NCBI RefSeq assembly: GCF_023195925.1
Contig: NZ_JALPRE010000015.1
Location: 85,595 to 149,594, forward strand
Direction of reading: 5' to 3'
Length of the DNA stretch: 64,000 nucleotides
Origin: Aquimarina acroporae
GTDB taxonomy: Bacteria > Bacteroidota > Bacteroidia > Flavobacteriales > Flavobacteriaceae
The notes beneath the pieces are model-generated. The model was not told the origin of the DNA. It saw only the letters and a list, made by a program, of their open reading frames with translations, and ran no database searches. Each line of letters starts with the position of its first letter. Position 1 is the first letter of the stretch. Made by a program: the position numbers and the translations under genes. Below, one piece after another: positions 53,387 to 63,300 of the stretch.

Positions 53387-55309
53387 TTAACTCGACACCG
53401 GAGATAGCACCGGGATTTCAATAGTAACCACAGTCCCACGACCTGGCATAGAGTCTATAAATAGGGTGCCTGAAAGCGTGTTGAGTCGATTTTTAATATT
53501 TTGAAAACCTATTCCTTCAGGTATTTTGTCAGTGTCAAATCCAATTCCGTTGTCTTCAAAGAGCAATTGTACAGTCTCATCGCTTTTGTTGATGTAGATA
53601 TCGATACTACTGGCCTTTGCATGTTTTAGTGAATTTGTAAGTAGCTCTTGCAATATTTTAAATAGCTCTTCTGTAAGATAAGGCTCAATATTATCGATTT
53701 CATTTTCTGGATAAGGATGAAACGAAATGTCTGGTTTACTCCCGTTAGATACATTGTTGATATACTCATTTATGAGTACAGTAATAGGATTTTTTTGAAA
53801 TTTCTTTGGTGTTAGGTTATGAGAAAAATCTCGGATCTGATGATAAGTTTCGTCAACTTGCTTGATGATATTAACTCTTTGATTTTCTGATTTAAAGGTG
53901 TTTGAAAGTTGCAATTTTATACTGGCCAAATTCCCGCCTATACTATCGTGCAATTCGCGTGCAAGGCGCTGGCGTTCTTTATCCTGTCCTTCCATGGTGG
54001 CCTTAATAAGATTTAGTTCCTGATCTTTCATTAAACCATAAACTTTTTGTGAGTTCACCTCCTCTTGAGATTTGTTTAAAGCTACTTGTGTTTTTAACTT
54101 TTGAAAGTATACAAATAGTAATCCTATAATTGGGAATAATACCACCAGAAATCCTATCAAAAATGCTTTTTTGATTGTTCGCTCCTTCTCAATCTCACCT
54201 TCTTTCAATAACTGCGATTCTTTAAGGGCAAGTATCTCTTTTTCTTTCTGCAAGGTTTGGTATTTAATCTCTAGCTCTTGAACTACTTTCTTGTTTTGAT
54301 TTGTTAGAATCTGATTAGAGATAGAGAGATATTGAGTCATAAGGTGATATGCATTTTTATAATCCTTATTCGCTACTTTAAGGTCTTTAAGAACCATAAT
54401 GACGTCTCTCTGTAGTTTTAGTTTATTCCATTGTACAGCGTTTACATAAGCAGACGATAAAATCATTTCGGCTACTTCAAGATCTCCCTGCCGGTAATAC
54501 GTAATCCCTATCCTTATGGCAGCTTCGATATACAAGTCATAATAATTATTTTGAGAAGCCTGATCTTTTACATTTAAAAAATACTCAAGAGCTTGGTTAA
54601 TATTTTTTTCATGCAGATCGATGCGTCCCAGTTTTAATTGCGTTTCCAGCGCTATTTTGTGATTTTTATGTGAGCTTAACTGGTCGAGAACTTCTAAATA
54701 GTACACTTTTGCGTTTTGAATATCTTCCTTGAAGAAATAGACATCGGCTAGGTGTTTTTTGGCTAATATTTGAATACCCTTATCTTCAGAGTTTTTGAGA
54801 CACATTTCAAAAATTGGTAATGCCGTATCATATTTTTCCTGGTTGAGGTACACGATACCCAAACCAAGTTGATGCGTATAATACATTGTACTCATTGTAG
54901 AAAGAGGAGAAGCATTAATGCCATCAAGGTAATGTTGCATGGCATCATCAAAGAGCCCTTTTTTAAGTTTTCCTTTGCCTAGAATATCATAAGATTTTGA
55001 GAGGTAGCGCTCTGGGTTGGTTAGTTCATCTTTGTGTAACTTGATCTCCTTTTGTAACAACTCTCCATAATAAAGTATAGAATCAGTATTCCCAGCCTGA
55101 ATATGAATAGCGGCGATGGTATCTATGATTTTTATTTTCTGTTGTATAGATGGAGCATTTTTAAAATCATCATAAAGATGTTTGTCAACTGTATTTGGAG
55201 TTGTGCCAAAAACCCTGTACCAATCCTTTTTTTCATCTTGTGCCTGAGCGAAAAATGAAAACAATAAAAAAAAGATACAACTATTCTTTACCAAAACTTT
55301 AGACGTCAT
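53387..55309 (-). CDS. TPR sensor histidine kinase (LytS/NarX-like HisKA_3 type)
   Basis: A 640-residue membrane kinase. A signal peptide (CIFFLLFSFFAQAQ) is followed by periplasmic TPRs (~residues 100-330), one membrane helix (~380-400; AFLIGFLVVLFPIIGLLFVYF), a coiled coil, a HisKA_3 domain with the phospho-acceptor His in RLARELHDSIGGNLASIKLQ, and a HATPase_c domain (EELFKILQELLTNSLKHAKA, DNGIGFD, then GRGTVVTIEIP). The usual LuxR-type response regulator is not next to it. It lies 32 bases after the HTTM gene. Confidence 0.93.
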   Translation of the reverse strand: MTSKVLVKNSCIFFLLFSFFAQAQDEKKDWYRVFGTTPNTVDKHLYDDFKNAPSIQQKIKIIDTIAAIHIQAGNTDSILYYGELLQKEIKLHKDELTNPERYLSKSYDILGKGKLKKGLFDDAMQHYLDGINASPLSTMSTMYYTHQLGLGIVYLNQEKYDTALPIFEMCLKNSEDKGIQILAKKHLADVYFFKEDIQNAKVYYLEVLDQLSSHKNHKIALETQLKLGRIDLHEKNINQALEYFLNVKDQASQNNYYDLYIEAAIRIGITYYRQGDLEVAEMILSSAYVNAVQWNKLKLQRDVIMVLKDLKVANKDYKNAYHLMTQYLSISNQILTNQNKKVVQELEIKYQTLQKEKEILALKESQLLKEGEIEKERTIKKAFLIGFLVVLFPIIGLLFVYFQKLKTQVALNKSQEEVNSQKVYGLMKDQELNLIKATMEGQDKERQRLARELHDSIGGNLASIKLQLSNTFKSENQRVNIIKQVDETYHQIRDFSHNLTPKKFQKNPITVLINEYINNVSNGSKPDISFHPYPENEIDNIEPYLTEELFKILQELLTNSLKHAKASSIDIYINKSDETVQLLFEDNGIGFDTDKIPEGIGFQNIKNRLNTLSGTLFIDSMPGRGTVVTIEIPVLSPVSS

Positions 55310-55341
55310 ACGCTTACTATTTTAATTAAAAGTAAGGAGTC

Positions 55342-56670
55342 TTATGGCTCCTCATTATCATAGGTAATAATCCATGGGTTTGAGGTAAAATAATTCCAAG
55401 GGGCATTGGCTAGGTCCACTTCTGGATCTATAAATGTTTTTCTTGGTTTCCCATTTATAGAAATTCGACTTTTTACATATACTGATATATCTCTTCCTTC
55501 TGAAGCATATTTTTCCTTCAGATATTGGGCAAATTGCCACATCGCATCGGGTTTGGTAGAGACCAAACGTAGTTGTTTTTTAGAAAGATGATCACTCTTT
55601 TTTATATATGTCTTTTTCGCATCTGGGGTAGCTTTGTCGACGATATAAAAATTTGTGGTACCGGATCGTCCTCGCAGCATCATTCTCCAGCTCATGCGGT
55701 GACCTTCTTCGGTCCATAAAACGTCTCCCGGTATTACCCAATGTCTAAGAGGTAAAGCAATTTGAATAATAAACCAAACTATGGCTACCGGAATTAGAAT
55801 CTTTTTATAGGATGGAACAATTACTTCGTTATCGGTGTAAAACTCTTTCTTTTTCATAAAAATAGCATGTATACGCTCTCTTGAGAAAAAAAACACGCTA
55901 AACGCCAAGGATAGATAGGGGAAAATCCCGATTTGAAATATGATCGAATTGAACAAGTGAAAAAAGATACTAATGCAAAATGCAGCCAGACGCGTTCTTT
56001 TCCATAATAAAAGTGGTATAATAAGAAGGTCAAAAAGGATTCCAAAATAGGTTACGCTCACATGTGCCCAATGACCTTGTAATATATCTCCAATAATAGG
56101 GTAGTAGGCTCTGCCCGCCATTAGGTTTTTTGCAACCGTGTAGTCTAGCCAGTCGGGATAGAGTTTAGCTACAGAAGCATAGGTGTACACAATCCATAAC
56201 TGAATAATGATTACCAGTACGCACCATCGTGGCATCGATATTTTTTTTAATGCAGGGTTGTTCTTTACATCGACAGAAAAGTAATTTCCTGCAGGTAAAA
56301 AATTCATCATAATGAGCAATAACAAAAGTAGATAGTAGTGGTTGTTATAGGATGCTTTTTGCATGAAATATACTCCTGCCCACATGATGGTGTACCCAAG
56401 CATGCTCCATCGGTATTTAAAACCAATCATGATCAATAGACCAAATATACCCATGATGGCAAAGTAAAAATACATACCGTTGCCGGGCAAGGGTTGTAAA
56501 AAATCAAGGCCAATAAAATTGAAGGTAAATTTGGGTTCTACCAGGGTTCGTGTTACCCAGCCTGTAAAAATTGCTCCAATAGCTTCTGCAGCGATAAGAA
56601 AACCAAAAAATACTCTAAATATTATGAGTGCACTATTATCGATCTGAGTGAACAACCAACGATTGATCAT
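55342..56670 (-). CDS. HTTM domain integral membrane protein
   Basis: A 442-residue protein with an N-terminal HTTM (horizontally transferred transmembrane) domain related to vitamin K-dependent gamma-carboxylase. About eight membrane helices are visible, with YTYASVAKLYPDWL and SIFFHLFNSIIFQIGIFPYL as recognisable conserved parts. The C-terminal ~130 residues (LPLRHWVIPGDVLWTEEGHRM, MSWRMMLRGRSG) are soluble, probably periplasmic. Function in bacteria is unclear. The ATG overlaps the ribF stop by 4 bases. Confidence 0.9.
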   Translation of the reverse strand: MINRWLFTQIDNSALIIFRVFFGFLIAAEAIGAIFTGWVTRTLVEPKFTFNFIGLDFLQPLPGNGMYFYFAIMGIFGLLIMIGFKYRWSMLGYTIMWAGVYFMQKASYNNHYYLLLLLLIMMNFLPAGNYFSVDVKNNPALKKISMPRWCVLVIIIQLWIVYTYASVAKLYPDWLDYTVAKNLMAGRAYYPIIGDILQGHWAHVSVTYFGILFDLLIIPLLLWKRTRLAAFCISIFFHLFNSIIFQIGIFPYLSLAFSVFFFSRERIHAIFMKKKEFYTDNEVIVPSYKKILIPVAIVWFIIQIALPLRHWVIPGDVLWTEEGHRMSWRMMLRGRSGTTNFYIVDKATPDAKKTYIKKSDHLSKKQLRLVSTKPDAMWQFAQYLKEKYASEGRDISVYVKSRISINGKPRKTFIDPEVDLANAPWNYFTSNPWIITYDNEEP

Positions 56671-57599
56671 ACTAATGAATTTATATATTCACGAGACAAT
56701 TCTTCATCCTGTTGCATGGCTTCCTGAAGTTGCTCTATTGAGTCAAACTTTTTCTCATCTCGAATTCGTTTTAATAACTCAATCTGTATTTTCTTTTCAT
56801 ATAAATTGAAATCGGCATCGAAAAAGTGAGTCTCGATACTTTGCTGAGTCCCATTTACAGTAGGATTGTTGCCAATATTCATCATGCCAAAGTACAATTT
56901 ATTATCGATTTTAGATTGTACGATATAAACTCCTTTTTTTGGAATAAGTTTATAGGTTTCCTGAATATGGAGATTGGCTGTTGGGTAGCTTAGTTTTCTT
57001 CCTAATTCTTTTCCTTTTACCACTTTTCCTGTAAGCATAAAATTATACCCTAAATAGGTGTTGGCTTTGGTAATGTCTCCTTCTAGTAGCGCTTGTCGTA
57101 TCTTGGTTGAGCTTATCGCTACATTATCGATATCTTGTTTAGATATTTCTTCTACGGTGAAATTATTTTGAATCCCGTAAGACGCAAGATCGGTGATATT
57201 TGAGTTTCTGTTTCTTCCGAACCGATGATCATAACCAATAATGATATGCCTTGCGTTGAGATTGTCTATAAGCATTTCTTGTACATACTCTCCGGCCGTT
57301 AGTCTCGAAAACTCTTTGGTAAATGGATGTATGACCAAATGATCTAGTCCTGTTTCCTTTAAGATTTGAGATCGCTCATCGATAGTATTGATCAGTTTAA
57401 TGTTTGAATCTTGCTGAAGCACCATTCTTGGGTGTGGGAAAAACGTGAGCACTACAGACTCTAGATCATTTCTTTTTGCGCTTTCTACCAACCGCTCAAT
57501 TATTTTTTTATGTCCAATATGTACACCGTCAAAGGTTCCGATGGTAATCACCGAAGGAGAAGAACTGGTATATGTGTTGGCGTCATTGTATAGTTTCAA
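56667..57599 (-). CDS. ribF: Bifunctional riboflavin kinase / FAD synthetase
   Basis: Converts riboflavin to FMN and FAD in the cytosol. The N-terminal adenylyltransferase domain shows GTFDGVHIGHKKII and HIIIGYDHRFGRNRN, then ISSTKIRQALLEGD. The C-terminal kinase domain (residues ~190-310) shows KELGRKLSYPTANL with GVYIV and NIGNNPTVNG. It has 310 residues, normal for the family. It is the second gene of a leftward group pth-ribF-HTTM-kinase. Confidence 0.96.
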   Translation of the reverse strand: MKLYNDANTYTSSSPSVITIGTFDGVHIGHKKIIERLVESAKRNDLESVVLTFFPHPRMVLQQDSNIKLINTIDERSQILKETGLDHLVIHPFTKEFSRLTAGEYVQEMLIDNLNARHIIIGYDHRFGRNRNSNITDLASYGIQNNFTVEEISKQDIDNVAISSTKIRQALLEGDITKANTYLGYNFMLTGKVVKGKELGRKLSYPTANLHIQETYKLIPKKGVYIVQSKIDNKLYFGMMNIGNNPTVNGTQQSIETHFFDADFNLYEKKIQIELLKRIRDEKKFDSIEQLQEAMQQDEELSREYINSLV

Positions 57600-57650
57600 G
57601 AAGCAATATTTTTGATGTATAAAATTACGGAAATGTTGGGATACATTTCT

Positions 57651-58277
57651 TTATTTTCCGTTAAAGATGTTCATTGTATTAGAGAGACCTGCAGTTGCAA
57701 AGGACTTTATGAGTTCAATTCCTTTTTCAATTCTTTCTGGCATTGCGTTTTCTTCATCATTATTCCATTCGCCTAATACATAATCTACCTGCCTGCCTTT
57801 GCTAAATTCTGCACCTACTCCAAATCGAAATCTGGAATATTTTGATGTATGTAGCTGTGCCTCGATGTCTTTAAGTCCGTTATGTCCTCCTGCGCTTCCT
57901 TTGGCTTTTAGACGTATTGTTCCGAAAGGAATGTTAATATCGTCTGTAATTACCAATAAATTTTCTGTAGGCACCTTTTCTTTTTCTAACCAGTACCGCA
58001 CTGCTTTACCGCTTAGGTTCATGTAGGTATTGGGTTTAAGCAATATAATGGTACGACCTTTAAACTTATATGTAGCTAGGTCGCCAAGTTTTTTGGTTTC
58101 GAAGGTTAGATCTTCGGCTTTTGCCAGAGCATCCAAAATCTTAAAACCGATATTATGCCTGGTGTTATGATATTTGGGTCCTATATTACCCAAACCAGCA
58201 ACGAGAAATTTTTTCATAGGATCTTCCTGGGTTTCCTTTTTTTCTTTTGAAAATAATGTTCTGAAAACAGAAAGCAT
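57651..58277 (-). CDS. pth: Peptidyl-tRNA hydrolase
   Basis: Releases tRNA from peptidyl-tRNA in the cytosol. Signature GLGNIGPKYHNTRHNIGFKI (catalytic His in NTRHN), LLKPNTYMNLSGKAV and KGSAGGHNGLKDIE. The frame has 208 codons from the ATG at 58277; a second ATG giving MKKFLVAGLGN lies 60 bases downstream. N-terminal extensions are common in Flavobacteriia, so I keep the longer form with moderate certainty on the start. Confidence 0.95.
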   Translation of the reverse strand: MLSVFRTLFSKEKKETQEDPMKKFLVAGLGNIGPKYHNTRHNIGFKILDALAKAEDLTFETKKLGDLATYKFKGRTIILLKPNTYMNLSGKAVRYWLEKEKVPTENLLVITDDINIPFGTIRLKAKGSAGGHNGLKDIEAQLHTSKYSRFRFGVGAEFSKGRQVDYVLGEWNNDEENAMPERIEKGIELIKSFATAGLSNTMNIFNGK

Positions 58278-58336
58278 ATTTTTTGGTTTTGCGTGAGGGA
58301 TAGTAGTGATTACCCCGCAGATTATGAGCCTAATGT

Positions 58337-58359
58337 AACACTGAGCTTGTCGAAGTGTT
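58337..58359. repeat. Small dyad element of the TTCGACAAGCTCAG type
   Basis: AACACT-GAGCTTGTCGA-AGTGTT forms 6-base arms. The core resembles short dyad repeats I recall as frequent in Flavobacteriia intergenic DNA. Whether it is repetitive in this genome cannot be seen from the window. Confidence 0.45.
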
Positions 58360-58449
58360 CTCGAAGGGCAAACAATCGAGGAGTAAAAACAGATAGCCCG
58401 ACCGTAGTAAAACGAAGGGCACGCTCCCTAAATATGGTATAAAAATAAA

Positions 58450-58482
58450 AAAAGCATTCTGAATTGGGGTCAGAATGCTTTT
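58450..58482 (-). terminator. Terminator of rplY
   Basis: Arms AAAAGCATTCTGA (58450-58462) and TCAGAATGCTTTT (58470-58482) pair over 13 positions; on the minus strand a T-rich run follows. It ends the prs-rplY transcript. Confidence 0.88.
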
Positions 58483-58502
58483 GTAATATAGTTGATCCAG
58501 AA

Positions 58503-59117
58503 TTAAGCTTCTGCTGCTGGAGCTTCTGCTGCTGGAGCATCTTCTTCTTCATCTGCGTCATCTGCCACTGCGTTACGAGATGTTTTCACCTGGCAAATTA
58601 CCGTGTTGTCTGGGTGAAGGATAGTAAATTTATCACTTGCTACATCGGTAACATATAATTTGTTTCCGATTCTTAGCTCGGTAATATCTCCTTCAATGAT
58701 ATCTGGTAAATCTGTAGCCAGACCTTTTACTTTGATACGTCTAAGGTTAAAACGCAATACACCACCGGCACGAACACCACGAGAATTTCCAGTTGTCTTG
58801 AAAGGAATCTCCATTGTGATTGGCTTGTCGTCGAAAATCTGAACAAAATCGATGTGTAAGATTTTATCTGTTACTGGGTGAAACTGAATATCCTGAAGGA
58901 TAGCGTTTATTTTTGTACCATTATCTAACGCTATTACCACGGTATGAACGTCAGGAGTGTACACTAAGTTTTTGAAAGCAATTTCTGGCGCTGCAAAGTG
59001 TACAATAGTGTCTCCACCATAGATCACACAAGGTACCTGTCCAGCATTACGTAGGGCTTTAGTTGCTTTCTTGCCCACGCTTTCTCTTTGAGATGCGTTG
59101 ATAGTTAATGATTTCAT
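58503..59117 (-). CDS. rplY: Ribosomal protein L25/general stress protein Ctc
   Basis: A 204-residue long form of L25 that binds 5S rRNA. The N-terminal L25 domain ([20 protein letters not shown]) is followed by the TL5/Ctc C-terminal beta domain ([15 protein letters not shown]) and an acidic Ala-Pro-Glu tail ([16 protein letters not shown]) that forms tandem short repeats. It lies 25 bases after prs, the usual prs-rplY order, also seen next to pth in many bacteria. Confidence 0.96.
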   Translation of the reverse strand: MKSLTINASQRESVGKKATKALRNAGQVPCVIYGGDTIVHFAAPEIAFKNLVYTPDVHTVVIALDNGTKINAILQDIQFHPVTDKILHIDFVQIFDDKPITMEIPFKTTGNSRGVRAGGVLRFNLRRIKVKGLATDLPDIIEGDITELRIGNKLYVTDVASDKFTILHPDNTVICQVKTSRNAVADDADEEEDAPAAEAPAAEA

Positions 59118-59142
59118 TTTAAAAATTTATGATATTACTAAT

Positions 59143-60084
59143 TTACATTATAAATTTAGAGCTGATAGACTCGTTGTGATGCACTCGGTGCATTACATCG
59201 GCAAATAAATTTGCACAGCTTACCACTCTAATTTTATCACTTTGTTGTCTTAGAGGAATTGAATCTGTAACGATCAACTCTTCTAGTTTAGACTGTTCCA
59301 GGCGCTCATACGCGTTTCCGGATAACAGTGGGTGTGTACATATAGCTCGTACACTTTTTGCGCCTCTTTCTATCATCAAATCTGCAGCCTTTGTTAATGT
59401 TCCTGCGGTATCTACCATGTCGTCTACCAAAACTACATTCTTACCGGTTACATCACCAATAAGTTCCATATGAGAAATCACATTAGCTTTGGCACGTTGC
59501 TTATAGCAGATTACCACATCACTTTTTAATGCTTTTGAATAAGCATAGGCTCTTTTTGAACCTCCCATATCGGGTGATGCAATAGTAAGATCGTCCAGAC
59601 CTAAAGATTGCAAGTACGGTAAGAAAATGGTAGATGCAAATAAGTGATCTACTGGTTTCTCGAAGAATCCTTGTATTTGATCTGCATGCAGATCCATAGT
59701 AATGATTCTTGTCGCTCCTGCTGTTTCCAGCATTTTAGCAATCAATTTTGCAGCAATAGGAACTCTAGGTTTGTCTTTTCTGTCCTGGCGTGCCCAACCA
59801 TAATATGGTAATACTGCGGTAATATGTCTGGCTGAAGCTCTTTTTGCAGCATCCAGCATTAATAACATTTCCATAAGATGATCTGAGTTTGGATGCGTAG
59901 ATCCAATAATAAATACTCGTGATCCTCTTACCGATTCTTCAAAAGAAGGTTGAAACTCACCATCACTATATGTTGATGTTATTACATTTCCTAATTTGGC
60001 TCCGTAGGCGCCTACGATTTTTTCTGCGAGTTCAGTACTTTGATTACATGCAAAAAACTTTGCTTCGGTGTTTACGGGTGGCAT
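59143..60084 (-). CDS. prs: Ribose-phosphate pyrophosphokinase
   Basis: Makes PRPP from ribose 5-phosphate and ATP for nucleotide, histidine and tryptophan synthesis. The 313-residue enzyme shows YGWARQDRKDKPRVPI (flexible loop), ITMDLHADQIQGFF, and the PRPP-binding loop VVLVDDMVDTAGTL. It starts MPPVNTEAKFFACN; the first gene of a leftward prs-rplY-pth cluster. Confidence 0.97.
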   Translation of the reverse strand: MPPVNTEAKFFACNQSTELAEKIVGAYGAKLGNVITSTYSDGEFQPSFEESVRGSRVFIIGSTHPNSDHLMEMLLMLDAAKRASARHITAVLPYYGWARQDRKDKPRVPIAAKLIAKMLETAGATRIITMDLHADQIQGFFEKPVDHLFASTIFLPYLQSLGLDDLTIASPDMGGSKRAYAYSKALKSDVVICYKQRAKANVISHMELIGDVTGKNVVLVDDMVDTAGTLTKAADLMIERGAKSVRAICTHPLLSGNAYERLEQSKLEELIVTDSIPLRQQSDKIRVVSCANLFADVMHRVHHNESISSKFIM

Positions 60085-60192
60085 AGGGTAAAATGTTGTT
60101 TTATAATGAGTTAAAACTTACTTTTTAAAAACAAGGTGCAAATTTAAAAATTTATTTCAACTCTAGCTCTTATTTTATTACTTATTTACTGG

Positions 60193-60219
60193 TTGAGAAT
60201 AAATATTTTTTTAATTTTG
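60193..60219 (+). promoter_or_regulatory. Promoter of tRNA-Leu
   Basis: TTG at 60193-60195 and TAATTTTG at 60212-60219 fit the -33 TTG / -7 TAnnTTTG pattern of Bacteroidota, ending 21 bases before the tRNA. Confidence 0.65.
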
Positions 60220-60240
60220 CCGTCCAATTCGATTGTAAAT

Positions 60241-60322
60241 GCTCAAGTGGCGGAATTGGTAGACGCGCTGGATTCAAAATCCAGTTCCTTCGGGAGTGTG
60301 GGTTCGATTCCCACCTTGAGTA
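60241..60322 (+). tRNA. tRNA-Leu (anticodon CAA)
   Basis: The acceptor stem GCTCAAG pairs with CTTGAGT (one G-T pair). The D arm contains GGCGGAATTGGTAGACGCGC, the anticodon stem-loop is CTGGA-TTCAAAA-TCCAG with CAA, a long variable arm (TTCCTTCGGGAG) marks a class II tRNA, and the T arm is GTGGGTTCGATTCCCAC. CCA is not encoded. Confidence 0.95.
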
Positions 60323-60324
60323 CT

Positions 60325-60360
60325 AAAAAGGTCTTTTTCAAATTTGAAAAAGACCTTTTT
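60325..60360. terminator. Bidirectional terminator of tRNA-Leu and the giant T9SS gene
   Basis: A perfect 36-base palindrome (60325-60360) with arms AAAAAGGTCTTTTTCAAA and its complement gives A-runs and T-runs on both flanks. It ends the rightward tRNA and the leftward Calx-beta gene, whose stop is just beyond. Confidence 0.9.
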
Positions 60361-63300
60361 TTATTTGCCAGTTATATATAGATATCCTGTTAAACTTTGA
60401 GTATTTCCGTCGAAGTCTGAATACAAAATAGTGTAATAGTAAGTTCCAGTTGGTAGTCCATCAGCTTCACCAATTGTTCCTCTCACTTCTGAAATTCCTC
60501 TAAATGCGTTGTCTTGGTTATTGTATTGTTTTTTCTCATAAACGATGCGCCCCCATCGATTGAATATTGTCACTTCATTATTGGGGTAACATTCTATACC
60601 TTCGATAACAAATACATCATTGGCTCCGTTTTGATCTGGAGAAAGCGCATTGTAAACCACAATCTCACAACCACGTAATGGAGTTTCTGTAGGATTGTCT
60701 TCGAAGTTGGATTCTCCATCTGACAAGTCTTGAACTGTAATTCCTGTGTCACTTGTTCCAAATACCGTAGCTTGATTTATTACATTTTGATTTGAAATGT
60801 CATCTACCGTAATTGCGTAAGTTGCCGTAAAGTTAAAATCGTCTGATTCTCCTGGCTTTAAAACGATAGGTCCTCCAGTTAACGTCAAACCAGGAAGATC
60901 ATCTTCTATTCTTATGTTGTATAGAGTAACGTTACCAGTGTTAGTTATGGTAAAGTTATACGTGATAGTCTCACCGATTTGAGAAACTCCATCACTGTTT
61001 TCATCATTAAATCTTGAAGTCTTAATGAGAGCAATACTCTCGTTTTGGGACAATTCAACAACAGTTGGGTTGTCGTCTCCATCTTCTATGATTCCGTTAT
61101 CGGAGATATCGTCTATTATAGTTCCTAAAACGATATCTTCAGCAAAAACAAATGCAGTGTTGGTTACGTTTCCTTCGTTAATATCATCCTGTGTAACCCA
61201 ATACTCCTGTATGATTGAAATTTGTTCACCTCGAGGTAATACTCCATTCACAGGAATAGGGGTGTCACTCAGTAGCGGATCATTTATTTCTATAAAATCT
61301 AAACCAACATTACCGATGTTTATGATCGTAAATGTATAGGTAATTATATCGTTTACTTCTCCAATACCTTGCAGGTTGGCAGTTTTAATGAGTTCAACTC
61401 CCGGAGTTGGTATTTCATCATCTTCGATGATCATAGTAGCTTGATCTTGCGTTCCTATAATCAATACATCTTCTACTGTTTCTAGGGTAATGCCCAAACT
61501 TTCGCCGTTGAATTCAACCAGGTCATCATCAATAACTTCAACAGGTATTATAACCGATGTAGTATTTGCTGGTATTAGTAAGGTTCCACTCAGTTGCGCA
61601 TAATCCACATCTGGAGTAGCAATACCTTGAACCGAATAGGTTATAGAGGTGTCTATGGTAACCGGTTGATCTAGAGTTATTTCAAATTGGCCATTTGTAG
61701 AGGGTTCGCTGGCATTGTTCAGGACTTGAATATTTATTTCTGAAACATCGTTATCACTTATGTTTACAATGGCCTCTCCAGCATCGTTAATCGTCACTGC
61801 GTTATTTGTGGTAAGTAAGGAAATGAATACAGATTCTAGCCCTTCTACAGCGGTATCATCGAGAACAGCAATATCAATCATTCCTGAAGTATCATTTGCA
61901 GGAATGGTTATGCTTCCGGTTAAGGCAGTATAATCAACATTTGGAGTCGCGGTTCCAGATACCTGATAATTTATCACTGTTGGAATAGACACTGGGTTGC
62001 TCAAATTTAAAGTAAATACTCCGTCAGTATTTGGTTCTGCCGCTTGAGTGGTAGACGTTATAGTAACTTGAGAACTATCGTCATCGGTTATGGTTACAAA
62101 CGCTTCATTAATGGCACCAACAACTACTGCATTATTGGTTGATGTTATGGTAATAATTATAGTTTCAGATTCTTCTAAAATAATATCATCTAATATGTCG
62201 ATTTCAATGATTCCGTTGGTTATTCCGGTTGGGATTGTTAAGCTTCCTGGTAAAGCGGCAAAATCTTCTGTCTCTGTTGCCGTACCCGAAACGGTATAAT
62301 TGATAATGGTAGGACTAGATACCGGATTACTTAAATCTATAGTAAACAATCCATTAGTATTTGGTTCTGAAGGATCAATTGTAGAAGAAATGCCAACTAT
62401 AGATCCGTCATTATCATTAATTGTTGCTGTAGCGGTATCTGTAGTAATAGATACTTGTTGTGCATTATCATTGGTCACGGCTATCGTTCCTGTAAAGGTT
62501 TCTGTGGGTTCAACAACTAAATCTCCAAGGATATCTACTGGTAGATTGATAGAAGTATCTCCAGCAGATAGGGTATAGCTTTGCACTGTTTGTGCAGTAT
62601 AGTCATTCCCATCTACAGCCGATCCATTGGTGGTATTAAGCGTAAATACAATATCTTCTTCCGCAGCAATATTACTAGTTACAGTAAAGTTAGCGGTTTG
62701 TGTAGCTTCGGTTTCTGTGATGGTAAATCCAGCAATGCTTAATTCTAAGGCATCGTTATCTAGTATTTCTCCTTCTCCTTGATTATCTGCAATAGATATT
62801 CCTGTTTGTCCATTGGTTACCAGATTTGTGAGATTAATGAAATAGGTTTCTGTAGGTTCAGCAATGGTATTTTCAAGAATAGTGACATCAAATGTTTGTG
62901 TATTGCTGTTGACTCCTCCAAAGGTTAGGGTTGTTGTTGTAATAGCGGTATAGTCACTAGCCGCAATAGCAGTATTATTAGTAGAGCTATAATCAACGGT
63001 AAAGTTATTTTGTACATTTCCAGTAAGAGTTACCGTAAATGTTGCAGTACCATCAGCTTCGTTAACACTTACATCATTAATACTCAAAGCAGCTGTATCA
63101 TTATCACTAATAGTTGCTGTAGAGGTATCTGTTGAGATAGATACTTGTTGTGCATTGGCATTAGTTACGGCAATAGTTCCTGTAAATGTTTCTGTAGGTT
63201 CAGCAACTAAATCTCCAAGTATATCTACCGGTAGATTGATAGAAGTATCTCCAGCAGAAAGGGTATAGCTTTGCGCAGCTTGTGCAGTATAGTCATTGCC

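Noticed and set aside
60241..60322. tRNA-Leu as an integration site of a mobile element
   Set aside because: No integrase, direct repeat of the tRNA 3' end or foreign gene block is visible on either side.
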